A stretch of DNA of 64,000 bases from Salvia splendens (taxonomy: Eukaryota > Streptophyta > Magnoliopsida > Lamiales > Lamiaceae): the NCBI RefSeq assembly GCF_004379255.2, contig NC_056038.1, positions 11,260,729-11,324,728 on the forward strand. The letters run 5' to 3'. Positions 25,796-37,427 of this stretch are shown one piece after another. A program made the translations under genes and the position numbers. The notes below the pieces were generated by a model. It ran no database searches. It saw only the letters and a program-made list of their open reading frames with translations, and was not told where the DNA came from. Position 1 is the stretch's first letter. Every line of letters begins with the position of its first letter.

Positions 25796-27459
25796 ATTCC
25801 AATAGTGTGGACGTCCCGACGGACAAGGACATCCCAAAAACACCTTCTGCTACGTCACTAGGACATCCCACTGTACTGCCACATTACTAGGACATCCTAC
25901 TGCACAATAGCGGACAGGCACTAGGACATCCCGGCGGACAAACGCAATAATAAAAATTCACAAATTCACAAATACACAATTACGGAATTAAAATTTCAAC
26001 ACGAATACGGGAAAATGCAACCATTTTATTTCCAAAAAAAATATACATATTAAAATTTTTAAAAAAACATAGTTAAAAAAACATCTCAAGGCTTCGACAT
26101 ACGCGGCCCCCGTCTCAGTCCTCGTCGTCCCCTTGGCCAGTCCCGGCGGCACTCCCGGTGAAGGGTGGGAGCCTCAAACCGTGCCTCATAATGTCGATGA
26201 CCCCCTGCGCGAGGTGGTGAGAGCGGGAATGGGCTCGGCCCTAGGAGATGTCGATTCGACCTCGTGGGACCTGCTGGCGCTTCCCCTAGACATTCGCATC
26301 GCGGTCTTTTGCCCAACTGGGAGACGGCGGCAAAGAACCGGTGGAGGGGTCTCTTCGGCATCGTTAGGGAGGTCTTGGGAACCGGCACTGCTGTTGTACT
26401 CGCCGGAGGTGTTGAGCCTCATTAGCATCAGCCAGCCAGCGACAACACCCGCACGAAACTTGGAGGAATCCTGTAGCACAACATAGGCGTCCCAGTATTC
26501 AAACGTGCCGAACTTCCCCTTTTTGGGGTACTGCTGCAACGACAAATTCTTCACATCCTCCATGGACATGCCGTTGGTTATTGTGCGGGTGTTGTTTTCG
26601 TAGATGCCGACAAATCGGGTGATGGCCCTCCTCACCCGCTCCCACTGTTTCCTGCACGGCTCAGCCGCGTGATACTTCCCACTAGCCGGGCAGAATTTTA
26701 CGTAGGCCTCGCTAATGCGCGCCCACATCCTGTAGATAGTCTAATTACTATCGATAATGGGATCTTCAACTATACTGACCCAGGCCTTTGCCAGAGCGAT
26801 GCCCTCCTCCTCACTCCAGACGGTCCTCCGTCCCTCATCGACCTCCTCCCCCTCATCCCCCGCACGCGAGGACTCACCAGTGCCCCGGCCCTTGCCCTTC
26901 TTCTTCGACTTCCCTACCGTCCGCCATCCCCGTCATCCCTCCACTCACCCCGGGCATTTAGGACACCATCCCATCCATCCCTGCCATCCAAGGGTACATA
27001 TTATAGTACCCGCCCATCATCATCGCCATTCCGGGCATCATCCCGGGCAGTTCCGCCGGTAGTTCCCCCTCTTCCAATGGTTAACGTCGGCATTTGTGAC
27101 TCGCTCGTGGCGGGAGAATCACTGTCGTGCTTCATTTATCTTCAATAGAAATTAGAGTAGAGAGAGAGAAACTCGTTAATACAAGTGGTGCAAATGAAAT
27201 GAAGTGCAACAAGCCATATATATAGAGTTTTGAAAAAAAAATTGAAAACTGCTCTCGTCTGCCGGGACATCCGTCGACCCACCACAATAGCAGACGAGAG
27301 AACGGACGACCCGACGGACGTCCGCGCATGACCGCGGACGACCTCTCCTCCGTCCGGGACGTCCGTCGCCCGTTCGTCTGCCCCAATAGTGGACGTCACC
27401 GACGGACGAGCCACTCACCAGTCAGACGTCCGTCGAGACGTCCGCTATTGTGGATGCTG
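25796..27459 (-). mobile_element. Decayed PIF/Harbinger-like element
   Basis: Bounded by TAA on both sides (25793-25795 and 27460-27462). The right end reads CTATTGTGGATGCTG; the left end, CCAATAGTGTGGACGTC, is a degenerate complement. Subterminal regions are dense with GGACGTCC / GACGGAC motifs. It carries a broken Myb/SANT-like ORF on the minus strand and no recognisable DDE transposase, so it is a non-autonomous or deleted copy. Confidence 0.6.
26186..27135 (-). pseudogene. Broken Myb/SANT-like transposon ORF (Harbinger accessory protein type)
   Basis: The minus strand encodes a segment with VWSEEEGIALAKAW, an in-frame TAG at 26741-26743, then MWARISEAYVKF, CRKQWERVRRAITRFVGIYE and a tail containing FEYWDAYVVLQ. 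This is the Myb/SANT-like DNA-binding layout found in Harbinger second ORFs and in plant proteins often misnamed as NAM-associated. A possible start at 27135 reads MKHDSDSPATSESQ but is separated from the conserved part by stops and frame changes. The function is lost; the reading is from motif memory. Confidence 0.6.
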
Positions 27460-27519
27460 TAAAAGTTGTGAGTATTATGGCATTTGGTTATTAACTCAAC
27501 TTGGGCGTACGTTTATGTA

Positions 27520-28170
27520 ACTTAACCGACATTGATGATTTCAGGCTTGGTGATTCAGATTGTGACCCGGTCATCTTTGTATTCCGCTTCCTCTTGGTCG
27601 ATTTAACGTCGATAGGGCGACTCTGTGTTGGCTCTTGTGTGCTAAAACTCTCCTACATAGGAGAGTTCAAGTCGACTCCATCGCCTCCATCACTGGTGAA
27701 GCTGCCGCTGAAGTTCAACTTCGTCCTCTTCGGACCGTTCGGTCAAACCCTACTTGGAATATGGAAATATCTTTCAAAATGAGCCAGGACGGAGGGAAGT
27801 ATATCGTTATTCGAGTACGTCTTTATGGCCATGTCGCGGATTTTGTCCTAACTCTGGTTGCTGCCCCCACATCCTCAGGTGTTTTGGTAGTCAGAGTTAA
27901 ATTTGGCAATCTTTGCCTTCATTCGTTCCTAGTGTTTATGGAGCTGGTCGTCATTGCGGCTCTTTGTCCCAGACAGCTTCAAGGTGTCGTACTTCTCTGC
28001 GATCCGCCCCAAGAACCCATTCACCTTAAGATCGGGTCCTCGAAAATGTCGACCCAACACTGTGGAATAATTATCAACTCCTCGGGGGTGTAGTTCTGCA
28101 TCTTTGTCTTACTCTAGGGCGCGGGCTCATACGTCTCGACCGCTTTGGCCTTCCCCTTCCTCTTCCCCAT
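27520..28170 (-). pseudogene. Second decayed Myb/SANT-like transposon ORF
   Basis: From a possible start at 28170 (MGKRKGKAKAVETYEP) the minus strand reads, through several stops and frame changes, YTPEELIIIPQCWVDIFEDP, then LKLSGTKSRNDDQLH, HFERYFHIPSR and PIDVKSTKRKRNTKM. The order matches the same Harbinger-associated Myb/SANT family as the neighbour at 26186-27135, but the sequence is clearly different, so this is an independent relic. Element ends could not be identified. Confidence 0.5.
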
Positions 28171-28578
28171 TTTGCGACGGGGAGCAAGATGTTGATGCAC
28201 TTTTTATCAAGACTAAAACTAACTACAAGTATATGGGTGTAGAGATAGTATAGCTAAAGGTTAGTACTGGATATCTAACACATGGAATAGTTTCACAGAC
28301 TTGCTACCAAGTACTCCGTTTCAAATACTATTTGGACAAACAAGGTTTTGATTTGAAAATACAATTACACTAAAAAAATTTAATTAAACAAAGAAATCTA
28401 AAGCAAAGAATGATTTGATAGGGAAAACGGATGAGACAATGAAATTTTAGGGACAATATTTCACTACTTAAGTTTATTTAAAACAAAATTATGATATCAA
28501 ATCAATGATTTCAGTGTTACTAGGATGAGTCACCTAATTACTGCAATTGACCAAACAACGTGAATTACTTGCATTAAG

Positions 28579-29300
28579 GTTGTCAATAGGGATGTCAGTG
28601 CAGCCCGCAACCCATGGGCTGGACCGAATAGCCCGCCAAATTTATAGGGTTAGGGTTGAAAATTTATAGCCTGATAAAATTACAACCTGATTAGCTCGCA
28701 CCCGATTAACCCGCAACCCGTTAGAGCCAGACCCGAAATCTCGATAAAATTTCTGTTGTTCTATTTATTTAACTTATAATTCGTCACTTCATTGATTATT
28801 TTTATAGTATATATAACTATAAAAATAACTTTCAATTTTATATTAAATATATAAATTATATATTAAATTTTTATTAATATAATATTAGATAAATAAATTA
28901 AAAACTTCAAATTCACTAAAAATATATATAAATTTCTAAAACATGCTTTAAATTTTCTTGAAATATGTTTATACTTCATTTTGCACAAATCTCGAATATT
29001 AATATTTGTTCATGTTTGTGTTTGAATTTAAGCATATATCTCAAATTATTAAATTTATCATAATTAAATGTTTTACGTTTTATAAATAAAATCAATTTTC
29101 ATAATTATTTATTGGATCGATAGCATGTTAATTTTATCAGTAGCAATCCGATTAACCCGTTGGGCTAGCCCGAAACCCGAGCTTTTAGGGTTAGGGTTGA
29201 ACTTTTATAACCCGAAAAAATACGACCTGATTGACCCGAAACCCAATAGGGTTAGCCCGAAACCCGCTGGGCTGACCCGATTGACATCTCTAGTTGTCAA
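28579..29300. mobile_element. hAT-like MITE, copy 1, with 8-bp target duplication
   Basis: Element 28587-29292 (706 bp) starts TAGGGATGTCAGTG and ends ATTGACATCTCTA. It is flanked by the perfect duplication GTTGTCAA (28579-28586 and 29293-29300). Ends are rich in CCCGATTAACCCG-type motifs and TTAGGGTTAGGGTTGAA; the core is AT-rich. It is the same family as the copies at 30915 and 31599, in opposite orientation. No coding capacity. Confidence 0.88.
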
Positions 29301-30906
29301 TCTTAGCTAATAACTCCTAAAAGAACAATTAGACCCTTATAATGCTCTCACTCTTGGGTTTACCTTTTTAAGATATTAAGTATAGGGTCTGTGATCAATC
29401 TGAATCTAACATATGGATCCTCTCTCAATTACCCACACGCCAATAAATTGACAAGATATGTCACGCAACTTGAAGCATTATAGAACATAATTGAATGAAG
29501 TAAATATAAGTCTTGGATATAAAAAATAGGAATCAAACAAACATGAAGAGTTACTTTCCAATCTCTAGAATTCAACAAATTAGTTACCCATATACGAGGT
29601 AACAAAATCCATAATAAAGTAAGAAAACATAAAAACTATCTATGATAAACCCAAAGGTAGAATCTTGATGGCTCTAGTCTTCTCTTTATTCTCTGGCTCC
29701 AATCTCCAGGTGCATAATGATCGTTGATTTTCGCAGTGATGAATCTCTTGGAAAGAAATTCTCAAGTGTATCAGTCTATCTGTTGAATGATGAAGTATGG
29801 AGAATATCTATAGATATGTGGGCGTTTTTTTCTATATGGTAACAATTCTGGCTCAGAAAGGTAAGTCTTGGATAGGAATAATACAATCTGCTTTCGCTGC
29901 TTACTTTCAGCGGATCGTTAACTTAATCTCAGCGGATCACTGAGAGTCTTCTGGACTTCTCGGAAGGAACTCGGTGGACCGCTGACTCATGCTGGACGGT
30001 CGTCGTCGTAACTTTGATGCATACACAAATTCTGAGATAGGACCGTTGGCTTCTCATCGATCGCCGAACTGCTCGGCGGCCGCTGACTTCGTCTCAGCGG
30101 ACTGCTGGTCGGGTCTGTTTCCTTCAATCTTCGTTCTGACCTTTTTTTTTGCCATTTTTTATGTTCATTCTGCACATTTCTCACAAAATAAGTCAAAATA
30201 CCAAAATGAATAAAATATGCAATTTAATGACATATTTTTGCATGATTGACATTCAAAACTGACCAAATAAAGACCTTAATTGTGACTTGTGAGCCTCCTA
30301 CGGAGGAGACGGCTCCATGCCCGAGGTATCGTACTCGTTGGTGCTGAAGGTCGGATCAACCTCGGTGTCCGGAACAATGTTTGAATCGTGTGAACCTGGG
30401 CTACCAACCATGGTCGTTTGTGGCCATAGTGTGATTCAATCCCCCTTTGTTGGCAAAATTGGTAGAAGGCGTTTGAGATATGAGGGTTCATAGGTCTGCC
30501 ACCACCGAAGTAGGGACCATTGGGGTACATTAGGGAACATGGATATTCCGTCGAGATTTGTCAGGTTTGGTCAACCGTCGGGATTAATTTTTTAGGGTTT
30601 AGAGAGAAATAAATTAGATGAGAGAAAGAGAATAAAGTGAAAGGCGTGAAGAAATAGGGCTCGGGAAAGGGTATTTATAGTGTTAAAATGAAAAAAATAC
30701 AAATCCGACACGATCGACTGTCGGTCCTGCTATAGGCGCTAATCGAACTGCCAATCGAACCGCCGATTGAGTATAAATAGGGCGTGTGAGATGGTTGTGA
30801 GATAAATCGTATGCCTATAGTAGAAGAACGATAAAACCATCTATCACTGACGATTTATCATCCTCTATTGCAAATGTTTTAACATGATGATTCTCTATTT
30901 TGAATG
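29301..30906. other. Intergenic with unclassified transposon-like sequence
   Basis: Between about 29640 and 30230 the sequence is more GC-rich than its surroundings and carries five near-palindromic copies of CAGCGGATCGCTG-like sequence (29909-30110). From 30276 to 30530 on the minus strand there is a short open frame starting MYPNGPYFGGGRPMNP and containing FYQFCQQRGIESHYG, which resembles N-terminal leaders of Harbinger-associated proteins. No element boundaries could be drawn, and no gene is claimed. Confidence 0.4.
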
Positions 30907-31598
30907 CTCTAAATTAGGGATGTCAATCGGGCCGGCCCTACTCGGGTTGCGGGCTAGTCGGGTTGTGATTTCTTTCGGGTTATAAAAGTTTAACTCTAAC
31001 CCTAAAAGCTCTGGTTTCGGGCTAGCCCAGCGGGTTAATCGGGTTACTACCGATAAGATTAACATGCGATCAATCCAATAAATAATGATGAAAAATAGCT
31101 ATATTCATAAAATGTAAAATATTTAATTTTTATAAATTGGAGGTATATGCTCAAGCTCAATCATAAACATGATCAAATACTAATATTTGAGATATTTTGT
31201 GAAATTTTAATGCATGTTTTAGAAATTTAAATATTTTTTTAGTGAATTTGAAGTTTAAAATTTATTTATCAATTATTATATTAACAAAAATTCAATATAT
31301 AATTTGTATATTTAATATAAAATTGAAAGTTAATTTTTTAGTTATCTATATTACAAAATTAATCAATGAAGTGTCGAATTAGGAGTAAAAAAATAGAATA
31401 ATAGAAAATTTATCGAGTTTTCGAGCCAGCCCATCGAATTTTCGGGGTCTGACCCTAACGGGTTGCGGGTTAATCAGGTGCAGGCTAATCGGGTTTTAAT
31501 TTTATCGGGCTAAAAATTTCCACCTCGAACCCTATAAATTTGGCTGGCTATTCGGGCCAACCCACGGATTGCGGGCTACTGACATCCGTACTCTAAAT
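30907..31598. mobile_element. hAT-like MITE, copy 2, with 8-bp target duplication
   Basis: Element 30915-31590 (676 bp) starts TAGGGATGTCAATCGGG and ends ACTGACATCCGTA, flanked by the perfect duplication CTCTAAAT (30907-30914 and 31591-31598). It is the same family as copy 1 (inverted) and copy 3 (same orientation, directly adjacent). Confidence 0.9.
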
Positions 31599-32304
31599 CT
31601 AGGGATATCAATCGGGCCAGCCCATCGGGTTTCGGGCCAACCCTATTCGGGTTGCAGGTCAATCAGGTGCGTGCTAATCGGGTTGTGATTTTTCCGGGTT
31701 ATAAAAGTTCAACCATAACCCTAAATGCTTGGGTTTTGGGCTGGCCCATCGGGTTAATCGGGTTGCTACTGATAAAATTAACATGCGATCAATCTAATAA
31801 ATAATAGTGAAAATTAGTTATATTTATAAAATGTAAAATATTTAATTATGATAAATTTGAGATATATGCTTAAACCCAAACATAAACATGATCAAATACT
31901 AATATTTGAGATTCATACAAAATAAAACATAAACATCAAGAAATTTTAAAGCATGTTTAGAAATTTAAACATATTTTTTTAGTGAATTTGAAGTTTCTAA
32001 TTCATTTATCTATTACTATATTAATAAAAATATAATATATAATTTATATATTTAATATATAAATGAAAAGTTATTTTTTAGTAATCTATATTATAAAATA
32101 ATCAATTAAGTGTCGAATTAGAGTCAAACAAATAGAATATATTATCAGGTTTTAGGCCAGCTCGTCGGGTTTTAGCGTCTGGCCTTAACGGGTTGCGGGT
32201 TAATCGGGTGTGGGCTAATCAAACTGTAATTTTACCAGGCTGAAAATTTTCAACCCTAACCCTATAAATTTGGTGGCCATCGTGGGCTAAATTGACATCC
32301 CCTA
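31599..32304. mobile_element. hAT-like MITE, copy 3, adjacent to copy 2
   Basis: Starts AGGGATATCAATCGGGCC immediately after the target duplication of copy 2 and ends ATTGACATCCCCTA. Its sequence follows copy 2 closely over the AT-rich core. No separate 8-bp duplication could be seen, which would fit insertion at the edge of copy 2 or a tandem copying event. Confidence 0.78.
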
Positions 32305-33446
32305 CACCCCCATTTTTGGGACATTGTTGAGTGTGCAATAGTTAATTGTTAGCGCCGCAAATAAATGCAGTAGATGACAGCCAATAAATTTAATGAATAA
32401 TATTTCACCCACCGCCGTGGTAAAGCAAGTTGCATTCTTGCGCACTATAATTTCATTTCCACGTCAAATTTGATAAAATCATTAAAAAATAGATCAAGTT
32501 TATCAATAATACAATTCCCGTTACATCATCACCCCTCGGATTTCTCGGTTTCTCTTTCTCTCTCTCCGTAGTGTGTAATCATCTCTTACGGAGTTCGGAT
32601 TGATATTTTGATTATTTTCATTCATATCTTCATATCTTTGATGATGCACTTTTACACTTGTTTTAGAACTTTTCTTCTCATAGTCATTTTTCCCTTTCCA
32701 AGAAAAAATCTATATTGGGTTTAGTGAGAAACGTATAATCTATAATGGGTTTTCTGGGTTCAAGAAATCGATTGAGGATTTTTGTGGGCTTGGAGTATTT
32801 TTCTAAAAAAATTAGATGATTTCCTTGCTTAATTTTGAAGAAAGTGGAGAGTTAAGGACTGTTCATGACCGATTACTTTATGAAATTTTGATGTTTCAGA
32901 TTTTTCTTTTGTGTTTTGAATGTTGCATTGTTACATAGACTAAAGCTTCATAATTCAGAAAAAGCATTTCTTTTTCACAATTGAGCTCATCTTTATTACT
33001 GCTAATGACTGATTATTTACTTCCTGGATTTTTCATGTTTCAATATTTGTCTTTTTGTTTGAGATGTACTCCATTATTACATAAAGTAGAGCTTGATTAT
33101 CAAGAAAAAACAGTTCTTTCTCACTTGTTGTGTGTGTATGTGTGTGTATTTAGGGGCTGTTTTGTTCGCATGATATGGTAAACTGGTGTTGTTTATCTTC
33201 TAGTTCTGGTAGTTTAAATTTCTTTTTCTGTTCTCGCAGGTGAAAATCCAAATTTTGATTTTATTTGTCTGACAAATAACTGGGGCATTAGGGGGTCTTG
33301 TTTGTTGTGGAGAGAGGTTGCTGGTTCGAGGAGTTAGTTAAGCTTCTGCGAGCTTGGGATCCTCTCTCATTAGGATTTGGATATGAGATCTTGATGATTC
33401 TGTGACTGCATCCGGTATTAAAAGGAAAGTTTGTAAGACTGTGATC
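32305..33446 (+). promoter_or_regulatory. Promoter and 5' UTR region of the RING-H2 gene
   Basis: The stretch has a CT-rich run (TTTCTCTTTCTCTCTCTCC) at about 32550, typical of plant 5' UTRs. A good acceptor (CTCGCAG) ends at 33239 before the exon that holds the start codon, implying a 5' UTR intron. The upstream donor and transcription start were not fixed. Confidence 0.45.
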
Positions 33447-36416
33447 ATGGGTGCTGCTTGTTGCTGCTTAAGGGATGACTGGGATGATTTCTCTAACCTA
33501 AACAACTCGATATATAGGAACTGTATATGCCTCCAATGCTTCGTTCAGAATTTCTTGTATTTGGTATGTGTTTCTAGTTCCATGATGCGTGCTTTGTTAA
33601 ATTACCTATGATTTTCTGGAAACTTGGTATCTCATCAAAGTTGCTTACTGTTATAAATGATGCTTTATTCATGGGACTAGTTATGCTACTGAAACTTTTA
33701 ACGCTGTGTCTTTTTATTCTAGTTGCTTCTTTATGAATGTGATCAGTAGTTCTGGTGATCCTAGAAAGAAAACAGATTCAAATTGAGCTTTTCGTCTTTT
33801 GGAATTTAGATCAACATAATGTGAGCATATTGGCTGCTGGAAATTGTGTGTATGTTATGGATTGCTTCATAGATGGTTAATACATCACAATTTGAATATT
33901 GAATACCTATTCTTGGATTCTGCAGTATGCATCTTTGTTTCATAGAGGAGAAGAACGTGCCTTACCATCCTCTCATGGGACAGCTTCTTTAAGTTCTCCA
34001 TCATCGATTGATAACACTTTACCTGATATGTTTCGCCCTCCTCCAAGACCTCTGCCTTATGATGCAGATCCAAGATATTTTCGCTTGCAGCGTGATGGCC
34101 TGGTCTCTCGAAGGGAGAAAGGGTCAAGCCATGCACATGAGGAAACTGAGCCGCTAAGATCAAGTGAAGTTGATGAGGAGTCCGAATCTTTGAGTACCAA
34201 AAGCAAATGGAACAATTTTACATGTGAAGAAGCATCCAAAGAGTATAGTTCAAAATCATCACTAAAGCTCTCAACTGCCAAACCGGCGACAGGATTTGCT
34301 CATATTTATGCTTCATCAGAAGATGAAGATGTGTGCCCTACATGCCTTGAAGGTAACATCATTTCCTTCCATTATCTTTAAATCAGTTGTTGCTGTGCTG
34401 TTCAGGTATTACAAGTTGATTAGGTGTTACACTCAGTTACCCTGGGTTTTTGGGCAGCTCCATCTTTCTATGGTATTAATTTGTTATCATAAAATCATTC
34501 TTAAATATTTAATCCTTATATTAATTTTTTACCACTTAATTTGTAAAACAAAAAATACTTGACTTGATCGACTATAGCTGCAAAAACATGAAGTTGATGT
34601 CTTTTAGATCTCCAATTTCCTTGTTATTCTCGGAGGTTCTTTCGACCCAGGGCATGTGAGCATAGCTAAAAAATCCGGCGCATGATTTAGATATCATAAG
34701 TTTACATTCTAATCCACCCTCTCCGTGCAGAATATACCAAAGAAAATCCAAAGATACTTACACAATGTTCTCACCATTTCCACCTTGGTTGTATATATGA
34801 ATGGATGGAAAGAAGTGATAACTGCCCAGTCTGTGGAAAGGTAATGCCTGATCCTTCCGATTTTATTTCATCGTGTTGTTCGTATTATTAATTTCTTGGA
34901 TGTTTTCAATATTTCCATTGTATTTCTTGGTTATTTTCAATATTTCCATTCTATTTCTTGGTTATTTTCAATATTTCCATTTTATCACTAGATAGCCTCT
35001 ATTTAATTGTATTTGCCTATCTCTGGAGAGAGTCTAAGATTGTTCTACTAGTAATAATACCCAAATTGTAAGTTTCTCCTGATTAAAAGCTTCACATGCA
35101 ATTCTTTTTGGAAAAAGAACATTTTCATTAACTAATAGGTTGTATCGGACAAGCAACACAAAATTAGCCCATACAAAGAAATGCCAACCTTTCAAACAAC
35201 TGCTTAATCAAGGTCTTTCCAGAAAATGTATTCCTCTTCATACTCAAAACATTATATGAATTGAAGACATGGTAAAGGATGAACCGAACACACCCTAAAG
35301 CGCATGTAAATGTGTCTGGCTCCTAATCTAAAACAAGTAGTAACTAATAAATTCACGACTCTAATAAATCTGACTCCTAACAGAAACACATAACTGATAA
35401 TTAATAATAAAATCTACAATGATCTCTATCAACTGCCCCGCCGCTTGCAACAGCCTTCTGCCTTGTCCTCAAGGCTGAAGCCAAAGCTTTCCATGGATTT
35501 CAGTCTTATTTACCATAATCTTGTTGCTCTGGCTGATCATGTATAGCTGCCAGAAGTAGTCCGTCATCATCGGCATCCTCATCTGTGCTACCCACCACAA
35601 CGCGCTAAGTTTCGGGGGCATAGTGAGTTGGGCTGAATTAAGGACACAATGAAACAAGTTCCTGCCGCCAAATGCCTCAAGTACTCCTCAATTGGTCAGG
35701 TTAAGAAAACAACATGGAGGTTGTGATGTTGTGGAAGCATGGAGAGAAGCAGTGGATGCAGGCTGTTGTGCAGAGGAATCTGGAGAAGAAGGTTGCTTGT
35801 AAACAGGTAATTGTAATGAGGGTGATGAAATGGAGTGGACTGATAAGAGGAATGGCTTGGTTGGAAGGTATGAACCAGTTTGAGCATTTTGGCCATGTGA
35901 ACTGCTGCAGGATAGTCGACGAGAGTTGGGTCCTGAAGCAGGGTTCAGGGCCTCCTTCATAGGCCCTGTATGCTTTGCTGTGAAGAAATTACTAATAATC
36001 TCATAAATCTGACTCCTAACTGAACAAATAAGTAATACGGCGTACTCCTCACTCCTGTTAATAGTTAACTCTGCAATGATCCCTATGAGCTTCTTGTTAT
36101 GAAGTGTGAGTTTGTTTACTTGTTTATAAGTTGTGAATTATGAACTTGTTTAGTCAGTTCATACGACGTTCTCCATAGTGAGACCAACAAAACTTATCAT
36201 GTAGGTTGGCTTTGTTGTTACCTGAATAGATAAGAGTACCGTATAGACTAATCTGGCCTGTAGATTGAACAAAATTGAGCTTGTTGGATCATTTAACTAC
36301 GTAATTGTGAATGCCCTCTTAAATACACTATACAATCTTAGTTTTCCGTCTTTCTGTTGAATATAAGGTTGGTGGTTTTGTATTGGTAGGTGATGGCATT
36401 CGATGAGACGAGCTGA
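33447..36416 (+). CDS. RING-H2 E3 ubiquitin ligase (At3g02290-like)
   Basis: Predicted RING-H2 ubiquitin ligase that would transfer ubiquitin from an E2 to an unknown substrate. Four coding exons: 33447-33563, 33926-34352, 34731-34840, 36390-36416; GT-AG, in frame, 681 nt, 226 residues. The N terminus MGAACCCLRDDWDDF has a glycine and a cysteine cluster right after Met, so myristoylation/palmitoylation is possible. The middle is Ser-rich and contains RPPPRPLPYDADPRYFRLQR. The RING-H2 ligands are C176, C179, C194, H196, H199, C202, C213 and C216 (CPTC ... CSHHFH ... CPVC), all present. The last exon encodes only eight residues. The upstream acceptor at 33239 suggests a non-coding first exon. 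The large last intron holds repeat debris. Substrate and pathway are unknown. Confidence 0.93.
34890..34982. repeat. Three tandem 31-bp repeats in an intron
   Basis: Three consecutive copies of a unit containing TTTCTTGG..TTTTCAATATTTCCATT begin at about 34890, 34921 and 34952, just after the third coding exon junction of the RING-H2 gene. Confidence 0.85.
35330..36090. repeat. Possible degenerate transposon fragment in the RING-H2 last intron
   Basis: Short diverged direct repeats (ATAAATCTGACTCCTAAC near 35369 and near 36001; CAATGATC..CTAT near 35418 and 36075) bracket about 550 bp that is more GC-rich than the surrounding intron. It contains a Ser/Pro-rich minus-strand open frame at 35688-35960. 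The pattern could be an old LTR-type insertion, but no protein domain, primer site or target duplication supports this. Confidence 0.3.
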
Positions 36417-37427
36417 AGTCTTTCGTGGTCGTGGATGAAAGCTAGCATCTACAAGACAGAAGAATGCATAGAGTGTAAAGTGATTGTATATATGAATCAT
36501 ATGATGGATGTTGTCAAGCAAAATGTGTGATGGGTCTGTCTCTATATTCAATGTTAGAGAAGTAAATCCATAAATTTGCTTACAGATACTTGCCTGTATT
36601 TGTCACAACTGCCATTTTCCATTTAATGGGGAAGTCCCTGTTCAATTCGAGTACATACATATTCATTTGTCTTTGACCAACAGATTCCTGCAATTTCATC
36701 CCATCATACGCCAATAAAGAGTAAAGACCAATTTTTTTCTACTAGTTAAAGCGGAGTTGATCAGAGAGGTGGTTTACTAGGTCATGTCGACGATGTCCGA
36801 TATCGATCGCCAATAACATGAACTATTGATCAAGCTTTTCAAGAAAAACTTAAGAATTTAGATTATGTTTTTTTTAGCAATTGTAGTTTTTAGTGTATAA
36901 TCTAGTAATTATAGGAATTTAAACAATGTATTTTTAAAAAATTAATATAATTCTGGACTTTCAAGTAATGTAATTTTCAAATTTCTATTGTATTCTTTTG
37001 GTTTTACAAATATCACATTTTAAATAAATATATATTCACATTGGAAAATAATACTATGATGAAATGAAAAATGAAGTTGTGGGTATTCAGGCTGAAAAGA
37101 GTCTTACTGACACGACAGCAAAAAAAATTGAAATTGTACCTGAGAATACTTGGGTATTTCAAAAATCAAACAAAATGCTCTGTGTATCTATCAAAATGTT
37201 CACATTCTCATCACAATCCTATACACAAACAAATACTATTAACAATTACACTATCTACTTGTAGGAGTATCATGCAACTGAATGAGAAAAGGCAAGCCTT
37301 GTGAAAAATGAGCCACAACTGAAGCATGAATTGGAATCATTTTTCATGGCCTGCACAAGTTTTGGTGCACTTGAATCCACTGTCTGCCATATAGCAACGA
37401 CAAGAATATCGAATCTCCAGATGTGTT
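36417..37427. other. Intergenic between two convergent genes
   Basis: The RING-H2 gene and the COBRA-like gene are transcribed towards each other, so this stretch holds both 3' UTRs. It is AT-rich in 36840-37300, and no further gene or repeat was recognised. Confidence 0.6.

Noticed and set aside
26669..27148. 159-codon plus-strand frame rich in Pro, Ser and Arg
   Set aside because: It is antisense to the GC-rich Harbinger relic and its composition is explained by that strand.
35450..35500. Minus-strand LEDKA-like peptide resembling a chromovirus tail
   Set aside because: Only a few residues match and the upstream frame does not continue into an integrase.
35688..35960. 90-codon Ser/Pro/Gln-rich minus-strand frame in the RING-H2 last intron
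   Set aside because: No recognisable domain, no splice partners, and it lies between degenerate direct repeats, so it is probably transposon debris.
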